Shown: positions 43,101 through 52,157, numbered from the stretch's first letter. The stretch: DNA of 64,000 nucleotides from Rhodococcoides fascians A44A (GCF_000760735.1 NZ_JMEX01000009.1:143732-207731); one strand, 5' to 3'. Made by a program: numbers and translations. Notes: a model not told the origin generated them from the letters alone.

Positions 43101-44396
43101 ATGCGTATCGTCGCACCCGGAGCGGACACCCCGAACCCCGACGCAACACCTTTCAAGGGAACCGAACCGTCATCGCCCGCCCATTGGCCCGGATCACAGA
43201 TCATGGCCGACCCGATCACTGCACGCGTGCTGTTCTCTGTGTGGTCCGGAGACCCCGTTGTCGTCGTCCCGTCACCACCGGGCGCAGGAAAAACTCGACT
43301 GGTCGCGTTGCTCGCCGCCGCCTTGGCCCATCGCGCAGACCTACGGGTGGGTATCGCGGCGCAAACCCGAGAACAAGCCGTGGAAATCGCGCGTCGGCTC
43401 GGCGCGCTGACAGATCGAGCAGCGTTGATCTGGAAGGCGAAAGCACCCCTCCCCGACAGTGGAAGCACTCCCGTAGTGACAGGACGAAAAGTGCGGTGGT
43501 CGAATGAGACTGGCGCAATTCTCATCGGTACCACGGCGCCGTGGCTCTTCTCGGACCCGGACCGAATCGGTGCCGATGTGTTGATCGTGGACGAAGCATG
43601 GCAATGTACCTACGCCGATCTGGGGGCGCTCGGCGCGATGGCTCGACAGGTCGTCTGCGTCGGAGACCCCGGACAGATCGATCCGGTGGTCACCGGAGAC
43701 GTATCGCGGTGGGAGGGCAGCGAGACCGCACCGAACCTGCCTGCCCCCCTCGCTCTGCAAGCAGCTCACGGCGATTCGGTCGGCGTGGTCCGTCTGCGAC
43801 ACACCTGGCGTCTCGGCGCGAGGACAACGGCCCTCATTCAACCGCTGTTCTACCCCGGCCTGCCTTTCACTTCCCGTCGCCCACCGGAGCATCTGACCGA
43901 TTCCAGCGGCCCCGGCCTGCCCGAACTCGCGCATCGGCCAGTGCGGGTCATCGGAGGCCCAACCGACCCCGTCCTGGCCACACAGTGCGCCCTGCGCGCG
44001 CGAGAACTGCTGGACGCCGATGTGACCACACCGGACGGACAGCGGGCCATGACAGCGGCGGACCTGGCTGTCGTCGTCCCTCATGTCACGCAGGCTGCCG
44101 CTGTCCGGGCCTTGCTCTCGGATCACCCCGACGTACTGGTCGGCACCGCAAACTCTCTGCAAGGCCTCGAACGCGCCGCCGTTGTCGTGTTGCACCCGCT
44201 TGCCGGGTACCGGACAGCCGAGCCGTTCAATCTCGACCCCGGCAGAGCGTGCGTGATGCTCACCCGCCACCGAGCCCACATGACTGTGGTCATCGATGAC
44301 GCCACCGCCCACGTCCTCGAACACGCCGAACCATCCCCGGCTCACGCCACCCACACCGGCCTGATGGCCGCACTGCACTGCACGCCCGTCGTGTAG
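43101..44396 (+). CDS. Superfamily 1 DNA helicase-like ATPase
   Basis: 431 residues. Walker A PSPPGAGKTRLV (58-69), Walker B VLIVDEAWQ (about 158-166), motif III CVGDPGQIDPV, motif V/VI NSLQGLERAAVVV and CVMLTRHRAHMTVV. Closest type is the AAA_12/Dna2-like SF1 group. It is not a DinG (XPD-type) helicase, so it does not turn the csf locus into type IV-A. Own ribosome site; separated from the previous gene by 57 nt. Confidence 0.85.
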   Translation: MRIVAPGADTPNPDATPFKGTEPSSPAHWPGSQIMADPITARVLFSVWSGDPVVVVPSPPGAGKTRLVALLAAALAHRADLRVGIAAQTREQAVEIARRLGALTDRAALIWKAKAPLPDSGSTPVVTGRKVRWSNETGAILIGTTAPWLFSDPDRIGADVLIVDEAWQCTYADLGALGAMARQVVCVGDPGQIDPVVTGDVSRWEGSETAPNLPAPLALQAAHGDSVGVVRLRHTWRLGARTTALIQPLFYPGLPFTSRRPPEHLTDSSGPGLPELAHRPVRVIGGPTDPVLATQCALRARELLDADVTTPDGQRAMTAADLAVVVPHVTQAAAVRALLSDHPDVLVGTANSLQGLERAAVVVLHPLAGYRTAEPFNLDPGRACVMLTRHRAHMTVVIDDATAHVLEHAEPSPAHATHTGLMAALHCTPVV

Positions 44397-44423
44397 CGAT
44401 CCCCAAAAAGAAAGGCACACAAC

Positions 44424-44759
44424 ATGTCCGACACAAGTATCGAGTACAAGGCCGAGCGGCTATCCGGCATCGAGACGCCGAAAGAACTCCACGCATCGGT
44501 CGAGGGACGCGAGCGTCCGCGCATCGGCTACACCCTCGATACCCAAAGCCGGGACAACGGTGTTCGAGCGGCCAACGCTGCCGAAGGGCTGATCGCATAC
44601 GCCAGACCGATCGGCCTCGAAACCGAGGAACTGACAACGGTGTTCGGAGACTTTCTGAGCGACCTGCGGCACCTTGCCGACGCCGTCGGCGTCGATTGGG
44701 ACGCCGTAGACGAACGCGGTCAAGACCACTACCGCTGCGAGCTGTACGGGACCGAGTAG
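44424..44759 (+). CDS. Hypothetical protein
   Basis: 111 residues, acidic, helical (EELTTVFGDFLSDLRHLADA). GAAAGG 8 nt before the ATG. Follows the helicase by 27 nt. No family recognised; size suits a small DNA-mimic or adaptor. Confidence 0.7.
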   Translation: MSDTSIEYKAERLSGIETPKELHASVEGRERPRIGYTLDTQSRDNGVRAANAAEGLIAYARPIGLETEELTTVFGDFLSDLRHLADAVGVDWDAVDERGQDHYRCELYGTE

Positions 44760-44824
44760 GGGACGCTCTGGGGAGAGGAGTGAGCGGCGGTTCGGTGCGC
44801 CGGGTCGCTGCTCGCCCCAGGCCC

Positions 44825-44851
44825 GTCCCCGGCACTGGGTGCGCCGGGGAC
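44825..44851. repeat. Palindromic repeat, copy 2
   Basis: GTCCCCGGC / GCCGGGGAC around ACTGGGTGC, then GTTTTC. Downstream of a plus-strand gene it could act as terminator, but the conserved loop matches the other two copies. Confidence 0.6.
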
Positions 44852-44983
44852 GTTTTCGCTGCTGAGCCCTAGCGAACTCCGGGTCCGGTGGGTAGTGTCC
44901 TGGCGTATCGGCTTGGTGGGTGGTTCCACGAAGCCGCGGCGACGACGACTTCTGTTGTTGTCGGCGTTTTCACCAGATGAGCG

Positions 44984-44994
44984 GACTGACCATC
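44984..44994 (+). promoter_or_regulatory. GACTGACCATC leader motif, copy 2
   Basis: 33 nt before the start at 45027, preceded by TTCTGTTGTTG. Confidence 0.45.
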
Positions 44995-45026
44995 CGACTT
45001 CCGAGAAGTGCAGAGGTGTGTCGAAT

Positions 45027-45440
45027 ATGAGAGTCCTCGTCCGGATCGACGGTAGGAATCATGTACCTGCGAGCAGTTCGGGTTCGTCGCGATATTGCGT
45101 GGTAGCCGTAGCGCGCGGTGTTGCGGGGGTGTTGGCTGTCTTCGCTGCATTTGCCGGCTTGGCTTGGGCTGCACTGCTGCGCCGGACCGACGATGCCGCC
45201 ATCGACGGAGATCCGCGTCGTGTAGCGATGGTGTTCGCCGTTTCCTCCGTGGCGTGTGCTGTAGCAACCGGGATCGAGTGGCTGCTTCGACGGCGTAGCG
45301 GCGCAACGGATGCCAAGCCCGTTCACAGGGCACGGCCACCGAGAGAGGCTGCGTCGCGCCACCACCGGACTGTGAACTCGAATAGTCGGGCGGCAGGGGA
45401 GTTCGACAGGCCCGAGCGTCTGGCCGGTGCGACATCGTGA
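45027..45440 (+). CDS. Small membrane protein
   Basis: 137 residues. Two transmembrane helices (about 25-50 and 65-85), with a basic tail. AGAGG about 10 nt upstream of ATG 45027. Overlaps the next start as GTGA. Preceded by the shared leader motif. Unknown function. Confidence 0.65.
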   Translation: MRVLVRIDGRNHVPASSSGSSRYCVVAVARGVAGVLAVFAAFAGLAWAALLRRTDDAAIDGDPRRVAMVFAVSSVACAVATGIEWLLRRRSGATDAKPVHRARPPREAASRHHRTVNSNSRAAGEFDRPERLAGATS

Positions 45441-45739
45441 CGAGAAGATTCGCCCCCGCACTTCGGATCGAGGTGATCGTCGTCCGCGATCCAGATGGTC
45501 CTACCCACATCCAAGTCTTCGTCGACGGTGTTCCGGCTGCAGCAACACAATTTCACATCGACGCAGGAAGGGGATGGACGTGGGGCGACTGGGCCGACAC
45601 ACGAGACTGCGATCTCGCGGTCATCTCATCCGGAGCGCGGGGAGCGCTCGAAGACGCCTACGACGATCCCCCCGGTGGTGACGCCGTCCGCGGCAGGATC
45701 GGTGACTGGCTGGACGGCGCTGAAAGATCGGAAAATTAA
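45437..45739 (+). CDS. Small hypothetical protein
   Basis: 100 residues, beta-rich N-terminal half (LRIEVIVVRDPDGPTHIQVF) and acidic C-terminal half. Coupled to the membrane protein gene by GTGA. Conserved pair of unknown plasmid function. Confidence 0.65.
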   Translation: MTRRFAPALRIEVIVVRDPDGPTHIQVFVDGVPAAATQFHIDAGRGWTWGDWADTRDCDLAVISSGARGALEDAYDDPPGGDAVRGRIGDWLDGAERSEN

Positions 45740-45810
45740 GCAGCAGAGTGATATAGCGCCGCGTTGTTGGTCGCATAGCGGCACAGAGACCAGTCAGAAA
45801 TTGATCGACA

Positions 45811-45821
45811 GACCGACCATC
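45811..45821 (+). promoter_or_regulatory. GACTGACCATC-like leader motif, copy 4 (one change)
   Basis: GACCGACCATC inside a GACAGA/TCTGTC inverted repeat, 24 nt before the start at 45846. Confidence 0.35.
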
Positions 45822-45845
45822 TGTCCCACAGAAACGGGAGTACCC

Positions 45846-46490
45846 ATGCAATCCTCGATCTCGACAACGCGGCCGCCCTCGGTCGACCTCTCACCGCACG
45901 CACGAGCTGCCGGCAGTACCGGCTGCAGCTCGAACAGTAAGGCGCACAGCGCCATCGCCAGCGAAGTCCATCGCCGGATGCAACACGGCCTGTCTGAGAG
46001 GTACTTTGCTGCTACTCCGAACGCCGCCGACCGCTTCCGACCAACCGTTCCTGACCATGAGCTGACGGACCACGTTTTCGAGGTGGTTTTCGGATTGCGG
46101 TGGCGGCAGGTGTTCGACTTGGCGCGCACCCTCGACGTCGAGTCCGATCTGCTGGAAACCGCACCGGAGACGGTCAGCGCCGCGTGGTGGTGCGCACCCG
46201 GCTGGCGGAAAGCGACACATGCTGCCCACACGGCGGCCTGCGGCGACAATCGGCGTCACGAACTCACAGCGACCATGAACCTGCTCGGCGTCCTCGGATG
46301 CGGGGCTGCCAGAGTCGCTGCCCGCGATGTCGGCCGAGGCTTGGTCGTACGAGATCTGATCGGTTCCGATTTCACTCAAGAGCACTACGACTACCTGACC
46401 GGGCCGTGGCGTCGCAACGTCGGCCCGGTCCATCCCGGCGACCGGCCACTAGACCAGTACCAGACGGCCCCGAACTCGCAACGCTTGTGA
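45846..46490 (+). CDS. Hypothetical protein
   Basis: 214 residues from ATG 45846 (GGGAG 5 nt upstream). Ser/Thr-rich N-terminus, then a helical body (ELTDHVFEVVFGLRWRQVFD) with several Trp and Cys, WWCAPGWRKATH. Overlaps nothing; the following gap of about 150 nt holds no gene. Unknown. Confidence 0.65.
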   Translation: MQSSISTTRPPSVDLSPHARAAGSTGCSSNSKAHSAIASEVHRRMQHGLSERYFAATPNAADRFRPTVPDHELTDHVFEVVFGLRWRQVFDLARTLDVESDLLETAPETVSAAWWCAPGWRKATHAAHTAACGDNRRHELTATMNLLGVLGCGAARVAARDVGRGLVVRDLIGSDFTQEHYDYLTGPWRRNVGPVHPGDRPLDQYQTAPNSQRL

Positions 46491-46641
46491 CACCCGGGCG
46501 CATATTGCCCGCCCGGTGCAGCCACAGGAGAACGCTCCTGGGTTGCGATTCAGTGGCCGGCTGTCACAGACCTCACCGCCACGCTATCTACCCCGTGCAG
46601 GACTGCGTTTGCTATCGCGCTCACTACGAAAGGACTCCCTG

Positions 46642-46962
46642 ATGGACCCACAATCCGGCCGAGACGGCCTCATCCACGACGTAGAGCGCCACCTCGCGGC
46701 CGAAGATGGCCGCCGCGAGGCTCGCACTGTTGCGCTTGCATGTGTCGGCTACGTCGTCGGCATGCTCGCGATCTTCAACGGGGCTCTGCCGATCGTGAAG
46801 GATCTGGTCACCGTCAGTTTGGTCATCTCCTTGGCCGGCACGTTGCTCGCTGCCTTCTCGGCTCTGACTCTGGCACTACTGCATCGTTGGTCAGACCGTT
46901 CGGACCGTAGGCGGCGCGGAAGCTGCGGGCATGCCGACTTGCCGGCGGAGGCGGTTCGATGA
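46642..46962 (+). CDS. Small membrane protein
   Basis: 106 residues with two helices (about 27-47 and 55-80). GAAAGGA 7 nt before the ATG. ATGA overlap (46959-46962) with the secreted nuclease gene, which suggests it helps anchor or control that enzyme. Confidence 0.65.
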   Translation: MDPQSGRDGLIHDVERHLAAEDGRREARTVALACVGYVVGMLAIFNGALPIVKDLVTVSLVISLAGTLLAAFSALTLALLHRWSDRSDRRRRGSCGHADLPAEAVR

Positions 46963-47678
46963 GCGCGCGCGGACGACTCCGCATCGCGGTGCCCATCGTG
47001 ATGGCCGTACTCGCGGTCGGGACGTACACGTTCGGAACGCACGCCGATCCGCTCTCACGACTAGCGGTGGTCAACACCCCAGACCCAGCCGCGGCGAGCA
47101 CGCCTGTACCCATCGCGCAGCTCCTCGCTCAGCTCGAAACGGTGGACTCGCTCGCAGACGTCGATGGATACGACCGATCCTGCAAGAAGGGCTCAGGGTG
47201 CGTGTTCGGCCCGGCGTGGACCGATGACTCGTCCGCCCCTGGATCGCACAACGGCTGTGACACTCGAAACGACGTCCTGGCAACCCAACTGATCGACGTC
47301 GAGTTCAAGCCCGGAACCCGCGACTGCAAAGTCGCAGCAGGGATACTCCACGACCCCTACACAGGATCGACGATCGACGACCTCGGGAAGATTCAGATCG
47401 ATCACGTGTACCCGTTGGCGAGGGCGTGGGACGCAGGGGCGTGGGCCTGGTCGATCGACCAGCGAACCGCCTTCGCCAACGACGTCGACATCAACTTGCT
47501 CGCGGTGGACGGACGTACGAATCAGCAGAAGTCGGACAAGGGAATCGACACCTGGCTGCCACCCAACGCGCCATACCAATGCCGTTACGTCACTTCGTAT
47601 CTCACCGTGGCCGCGAAATACGACCTCGACATCACCAGCGCCGATGCGCGAACAGCGTCGAGCGTCTGCAGCCAATGA
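46959..47678 (+). CDS. Secreted HNH endonuclease (DUF1524-type)
   Basis: 239 residues. An N-terminal hydrophobic helix (about 8-27) serves as signal or anchor. Nuclease motif IQIDHVYPLARAW, then NLLAVDGRTNQQKSDKG, the His-Asn-Asn/Lys set of DUF1524/GmrSD C-terminal HNH proteins. Three Cys pairs (CKKGSGC, CDTRN, DCKVA) fit disulfides outside the cell. Common on Rhodococcus plasmids; may degrade competitor DNA or help transfer. Confidence 0.82.
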   Translation: MSARGRLRIAVPIVMAVLAVGTYTFGTHADPLSRLAVVNTPDPAAASTPVPIAQLLAQLETVDSLADVDGYDRSCKKGSGCVFGPAWTDDSSAPGSHNGCDTRNDVLATQLIDVEFKPGTRDCKVAAGILHDPYTGSTIDDLGKIQIDHVYPLARAWDAGAWAWSIDQRTAFANDVDINLLAVDGRTNQQKSDKGIDTWLPPNAPYQCRYVTSYLTVAAKYDLDITSADARTASSVCSQ

Positions 47679-47698
47679 CCCAACGTTCGGAGGACGCC

Positions 47699-47887
47699 AT
47701 GACCGAAACCGACCCCACCACCGACACAAACGCTGTCCCGCTCCACCCCAACCCATGGATCATCACGACCGCACCTGATCGAAACAGCTACACGATCGAA
47801 TTGCCCAGCAGGGGGATCTCGTTCGCGATTGACGCCGATCTACGATTCCAGCTCCTCGATGCCCTCCACGACCCGGAAGAGCGATGA
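47699..47887 (+). CDS. Small hypothetical protein
   Basis: 62 residues (GGAGG about 5 nt before ATG 47699). Beta-strand-rich (YTIELPSRGISFAIDADLRF). Overlaps the DUF5131 gene as ATGA, so part of the same operon. Confidence 0.6.
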   Translation: MTETDPTTDTNAVPLHPNPWIITTAPDRNSYTIELPSRGISFAIDADLRFQLLDALHDPEER

Positions 47888-48849
47888 TGGGCGACGCCAC
47901 GGCCATCGAATGGACCGACGCAACCTGGAACCCGGTCACCGGCTGCACCGCAGTCTCGTCGGGCTGCGATCATTGCTACGCCCAAACCCTCGCTGAGCGG
48001 TTCCGCGGCACACCGGGGCACTACTTCGAGCACGGATTCGACGTCGAGATGCGCCCCGGCAAGCTCGACCAGCCGCTGCGATGGAGCCGGCCACGCCGGA
48101 TCTTCGTGAATTCGATGAGCGACCTCTTCCATCCAGCAATCCCGGACGACTACATCGCCCGGGTGTTCGCGGTGTTCGCGGTGATCGCGCTCGCCCGCCA
48201 GCACACCTTTCAATTGCTCACCAAGAGACCCGCTCGGATGCGGGCACTGCTCCAGTCCGATGCCTTCCGCCGCGCCGTCGACGACGCCATCGCTGGCGTC
48301 GTCGCAGCCTTCCGCCCCGCCGATGTCTGGTACCAGAGCTGGCCGCTGCCGAACCTGTGGATCGGCGTCTCGGCCGAAGACCAGAAGACTGCAGACCTGC
48401 GAGTATGGGCGCTGCTGGACACGCCTGCAGCTCTTCGGTTCGTCTCTGCCGAACCGCTCCTCGGACCGATCGACTTCACGCGCCTACGACCCAGCAGAAT
48501 CGGAGGAGCGCTGACTCGCGACGGGCTCCGTTCGGTCGAAGACTCGAAATGCGGCGGCGAGCGCGAACCAGCGCTCGACTGGGTGATCGTTGGCGGTGAG
48601 TCCGGCCGCGGGGCACGGCCTATGCATCCGCGATGGGTACGAGAGATCCGGGACCAGTGCACCGCTGCCGATGTGCCCTTTCTGTTCAAGCAGTGGGGCG
48701 AGTGGGCACCAGCGGAGGTGATCGCCAGATTCCGCGACTACCACCACTTCGACGACGGCACCGAAGTTCGACGAGTCGGCCGTAAGGCCGCCGGCCGGAT
48801 CCTCGACCGACGGGTGTGGGACAGCGTGCCCGACGGAGCCGGACGATGA
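47884..48849 (+). CDS. Phage Gp37/Gp68-like DUF5131 protein (radical-SAM-like)
   Basis: 321 residues. N-terminal IEWTDATWNPVTGCTAVSSG with Cys21, Cys28, Cys31 (CDHCYA), the family's iron-sulfur motif, then RIFVNSMSDLFH, TFQLLTKRP, IGVSAEDQ and DWVIVGGESG. Strongly conserved family of phages and plasmids, thought to be radical-SAM-related; chemistry unknown to me. Immediate coupling (ATGA) to a cytosine methyltransferase suggests DNA modification. Confidence 0.9.
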   Translation: MMGDATAIEWTDATWNPVTGCTAVSSGCDHCYAQTLAERFRGTPGHYFEHGFDVEMRPGKLDQPLRWSRPRRIFVNSMSDLFHPAIPDDYIARVFAVFAVIALARQHTFQLLTKRPARMRALLQSDAFRRAVDDAIAGVVAAFRPADVWYQSWPLPNLWIGVSAEDQKTADLRVWALLDTPAALRFVSAEPLLGPIDFTRLRPSRIGGALTRDGLRSVEDSKCGGEREPALDWVIVGGESGRGARPMHPRWVREIRDQCTAADVPFLFKQWGEWAPAEVIARFRDYHHFDDGTEVRRVGRKAAGRILDRRVWDSVPDGAGR

Positions 48850-50240
48850 GAGGATCGCTCGACATCACGGCATCGGACTTCTTCTGCGGTGCCGGCGGAT
48901 CTACGACCGGAATGATCGCCATCCCCGGGGTGAGGGTATCGGCAGCGTCGAACCACTGGGACAAGGCAATCGAGACGCACCAGTACAACCACCAGCACAC
49001 CGAGCACATCCTCGCGGACCTCTCTCAGATCACTCCGAAGCTGTTTCCTCGCACGACAATCGGATGGTTCAGCCCCGAATGCACCTGGCACTCGAATGCT
49101 CGCGGGGCCAAGCGCCTCGCCGCGCAGATCTCGTTACTGTCCGACGACCTACCGTCCGAGGCCGCCGAGCGATCGAGGGCGACGATGTGGGACGTCGTTC
49201 GGTTCACCGAGTATCACCGATACGAATTGGTTTTCGTCGAGAACGTCGTCGAGATCTACTCATGGCCTCTCTACAGGCCATGGATCGCGGCGATGCACGC
49301 CCTCGGTTACGAACATCGCCTTATCTGCCTGAATTCGATGCACTCATGGACTTTTGGGACACCAGCGCCGCAGTCCCGCGATCGCCTCTATGTGTGCTTC
49401 TGGAAGGCCGGCAACCGGGCACCTGACTTCGAGACCGTGGTCCGTCCGCCGGCAACCTGCTCTCGCTGCGGGCCCGTGCGTGCGTTGCAGGCCTGGAAGA
49501 ACCCAGGGGTGGCTGTGGGTAAGTACCGTAGCCAGTACTCCTACCGGTGCCCCGCACGTGCGTGTGCGGACACCGTGCTCGAGCCCGACTGGCTCCCTGC
49601 CTCGACCATCATCGACTGGACCAAGACCGGCCAGCGGATAGGGGACCGCACTCGTCCGTTGAAGCCGAAAACGATCGCACGAATCCAGGCCGGCATCGAC
49701 CGGTATTGGGCAGCTCCGCATGCCGAGGACGCGAGAGAAGCCGCGGGCACGCTGTTCGAGTATCGGCAGGCAAGATCACGGCCGTCTGAGGGGCGGGCCC
49801 CGGTGTTCGAGCCGTTCGTGTCGGTGCTGCGGGGCCAGTCGAAGAATCATCGAACCTCGGAGGCGCTGTCGACCGTATCCGCGGGCGGCCGCCATCATGC
49901 GGTGATCACCCCGTTCATCGCAGAGCTGCGAGGTGGAGGTTCGACTGCGCGATCGGTCAGCGACGCTCTCTGCACCGTGACGGCATCGGGTAACCACCAT
50001 GGCTTGGTCGTGCCCGCTGCCGCTCACCATCGAAAGTCCACACGCCGACCGATCGCTGTCGAAGACCTGTCCTTCAGAATGCTCGACGTACCGGAACTCA
50101 AAGGCGCAATGGGCTTCGCGTCGACGTACGTTCTACGCGGGGGAACCAAGCAGCGAAATGTTCGGATGTGCGGAAACGCGGTTACCCCACCGACCTCGCG
50201 AGATATCGTGGGAGTCGGCGTGCAGAGCTTGAGCCGTTGA
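48846..50240 (+). CDS. C5-cytosine DNA methyltransferase, phage type
   Basis: 464 residues from ATG 48846. Motif I DFFCGAGGST, motif IV in the variant SPECTWHS (Cys79 is the expected nucleophile), motif VI ENV (about 132), motif VIII QSRDRLYV and motif X GNAVTPP. A Cys4 zinc-like insert (CSRCGP, CPARACADT) sits before the target-recognition region. Transfers methyl from SAM to cytosine C5. No restriction enzyme partner is adjacent; it probably protects the element from host restriction or makes a modification with DUF5131. Confidence 0.92.
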   Translation: MRGSLDITASDFFCGAGGSTTGMIAIPGVRVSAASNHWDKAIETHQYNHQHTEHILADLSQITPKLFPRTTIGWFSPECTWHSNARGAKRLAAQISLLSDDLPSEAAERSRATMWDVVRFTEYHRYELVFVENVVEIYSWPLYRPWIAAMHALGYEHRLICLNSMHSWTFGTPAPQSRDRLYVCFWKAGNRAPDFETVVRPPATCSRCGPVRALQAWKNPGVAVGKYRSQYSYRCPARACADTVLEPDWLPASTIIDWTKTGQRIGDRTRPLKPKTIARIQAGIDRYWAAPHAEDAREAAGTLFEYRQARSRPSEGRAPVFEPFVSVLRGQSKNHRTSEALSTVSAGGRHHAVITPFIAELRGGGSTARSVSDALCTVTASGNHHGLVVPAAAHHRKSTRRPIAVEDLSFRMLDVPELKGAMGFASTYVLRGGTKQRNVRMCGNAVTPPTSRDIVGVGVQSLSR

Positions 50241-50332
50241 CATCGGCCAAACAGTCGTTCTGTAGTTGCATTCAAGGTTCCCGGGCAAAGGGGACGCACC
50301 GATTCTGTTGTCGTCGCCTCTCCTCCAGTTTG

Positions 50333-50362
50333 ATCATCGTCAGACCCCGTATATGCGGGTCC
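50333..50362 (+). promoter_or_regulatory. Hairpin in the leader of the NYN gene
   Basis: CGTCAG...CTGACG with inner CCCG/CGGG and a small internal loop, ending about 21 nt before the start at 50383. Possible leader control element at the head of the kinase locus. Confidence 0.35.
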
Positions 50363-50382
50363 TGACGGAGATCGGAGAAGTC

Positions 50383-50994
50383 ATGAGCGACGACCGGGCT
50401 AGCCGAATCGATCCATCCAGATTGCACTTGCTCGACATCGAGAACATGGTGTCCGGCGACGTTTCCGCTGTCCGATGCTCCGCCTGGTGGGCGGACTACG
50501 TCACCGATGTGGGTGTCGGAGAGCGTGACCAGATTACGGTCGCCGCAGCCTGGCGACATGCCGCGCCGGCATTCTTCGCCGTCCCGGCGAACGCTCGGCG
50601 TATCGGTGTCACGTCCGCGCCGGATGCCGCGGACCTCGCGTTGCTCGATTCGGTGGATGTGGGCAGGGTGGCTCACCAGCACGATGAGGTGATCATCGCG
50701 TCCGGGGACCACATCTTCGCACCGCTTGCACGCGCGCTCCGGGCTGCCGGCGTTCGAGTCGTTCAGGTCGTTGCCTCCGGCGTCGGTGTGAGCGCCGAAC
50801 TGTACTGCAGCTGTGACGATCTGATCTGTCTTCGTGGATCGGACCGTGTTGTCGAGGCGCATAACGCGCATTCGACGAGCGCAGCGCGGCGTGGCCCACG
50901 TGCGTCCGAGCGCAGCTCGGGTGTCGCCGTGTTCGCAGCGCGGATGGCCGATAGTCGGCCGCAGTTACGGACTACCGATCGGGCAGCGCAATGA
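50383..50994 (+). CDS. NYN-domain (PIN-like) protein
   Basis: 203 residues from ATG 50383 (GGAG and GGAGAA upstream). HLLDIENMVSG at the N-terminus, ADLALLDSVDV, and DEVIIASGDHIFAPLARALR with VVQVVASG are the NYN pattern of acidic residues on alternating strands (metal-dependent RNase fold). The C-terminus is basic and disordered. ATGA overlap (50991-50994) with the DUF4407-like gene makes it the first gene of the kinase/cell-wall locus. Confidence 0.75.
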   Translation: MSDDRASRIDPSRLHLLDIENMVSGDVSAVRCSAWWADYVTDVGVGERDQITVAAAWRHAAPAFFAVPANARRIGVTSAPDAADLALLDSVDVGRVAHQHDEVIIASGDHIFAPLARALRAAGVRVVQVVASGVGVSAELYCSCDDLICLRGSDRVVEAHNAHSTSAARRGPRASERSSGVAVFAARMADSRPQLRTTDRAAQ

Positions 50995-52157
50995 GCGGGG
51001 AAGGCAGCGTGACGTCCTACGACGACGAGGAGCCAACGGTCTATCCGGACGGGTCGGTCGGCGGCGGAGTCGAGCGAGGGGGTGAGGAATTGAGCGGCCA
51101 GTACGGGCCGAGTCGTTTCTCCCAGGCGCTCGTGTGGTGCGCCGGCCCGACGTACGTACGTACTGCGCCCGTTGGTACATGGACTCTGCTGCAGAGCGTC
51201 GGAGTAGCTGGTTTGTTCTCGACAATGATCGTCGCGCTGAGCGCGACGATCATTGCGGGGCTTGCCGACATGGGTCCTGTGTGGGCATCGATCGTCAGCG
51301 TCGTTGTTGCCGCCCTCTACTTTTCGTATCGCCGCCTCGTGGTGGCGACCGTGGCGTCCACCGTGTTCGCGCGGTCGCGACGAACCGGATCGCATCTCGT
51401 CAGTGTGGCCGTCATGGCGTCCGTGAGCGTGCTCACTGCCGGGACGGGTTCCTGGGTGTTCGGGATGGCGATCTTCGGGCAAGAGGTTCGCTCTCAGGTC
51501 GCGGTGAACGTGGCGATGCATCAACAAGACGACTTGAACGAGTGGTACCGCAGCCGAGAAGCCAACCGTGATGTCGCGTCGAGGATGTACGCCGAGCAAC
51601 TGTCGCAGCCTGCGCAGATGCGAGACAGCCTGCAGGACGCAGTCTCCGGTCTTGAAATGCGCGAAGCCGGGGCCTGGCAAATGGTGATGTGCGAGATGAC
51701 GTCTTCACCCGATTGTTTTTCCGGCACAGGCGAAGTAGGAATAGGCCCTCGGTCGGTGGCGGCCAATGAAGAGCTGGATGCTGTCACCACTGAGCGCACT
51801 TCGGCCCAGCAGCGGCTTGCCGAGTACACCGTCTTTCCGGTGCCTGCCCCCTTCGACGCAGTCCAACTTGCAACGTGCGGATACTCGAAACAGACGACCG
51901 AGTTGACGCCCTACGATTCCGACCGCTGTCAGGGCATGCTGCTGGTCGAATCGAGCGTCGACCAACTCGCCCCGGAGCACCCACCCGCGCGCTCGAGCAA
52001 CGGGCTTCTCCCGCACCTCGAGGCATTCGGTTCCTTGCTGTGGAACTCCGAGAACGCGGGCCCGGTCTGGCTCGTCGTGGTCGGGCTGTTCTTCGTTCTG
52101 GTCAGCGTGGATCTCCTACCTCTGTTGTTTCTCGTGCAGAGCGGCCGACGCGGATGA
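50991..52157 (+). CDS. DUF4407-like membrane protein
   Basis: 388 residues. Acidic N-terminus (1-40), three helices (about 67-150), a long extracytoplasmic or coiled region (about 165-350) with four Cys, and a last helix (about 352-375, WLVVVGLFFVLVSVDLLPLL). Same layout as the membrane half of the next protein. The codons for TMIVALSATII are a 33-bp perfect palindrome (51223-51255). Confidence 0.8.
   Translation: MSGEGSVTSYDDEEPTVYPDGSVGGGVERGGEELSGQYGPSRFSQALVWCAGPTYVRTAPVGTWTLLQSVGVAGLFSTMIVALSATIIAGLADMGPVWASIVSVVVAALYFSYRRLVVATVASTVFARSRRTGSHLVSVAVMASVSVLTAGTGSWVFGMAIFGQEVRSQVAVNVAMHQQDDLNEWYRSREANRDVASRMYAEQLSQPAQMRDSLQDAVSGLEMREAGAWQMVMCEMTSSPDCFSGTGEVGIGPRSVAANEELDAVTTERTSAQQRLAEYTVFPVPAPFDAVQLATCGYSKQTTELTPYDSDRCQGMLLVESSVDQLAPEHPPARSSNGLLPHLEAFGSLLWNSENAGPVWLVVVGLFFVLVSVDLLPLLFLVQSGRRG
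51223..51255. repeat. 33-bp perfect palindrome inside the DUF4407-like gene
   Basis: Arms of 16 bp (CAATGATCGTCGCGCT and its reverse complement) around one central base, within coding DNA for a membrane helix. Confidence 0.6.

Noticed and set aside
43101..44396. Helicase considered as Csf4/DinG, which would make the CRISPR locus type IV-A
   Set aside because: Motifs are SF1 (PPGAGKT, DEAW, TNSLQG-type), not the XPD/DinG SF2 set, and the gene is about 5 kb from the csf operon in a different operon.
31000..45000. CRISPR array for the type IV effector
   Set aside because: No series of direct repeats with regular spacers was seen on either strand; the palindromes found are single and far apart.
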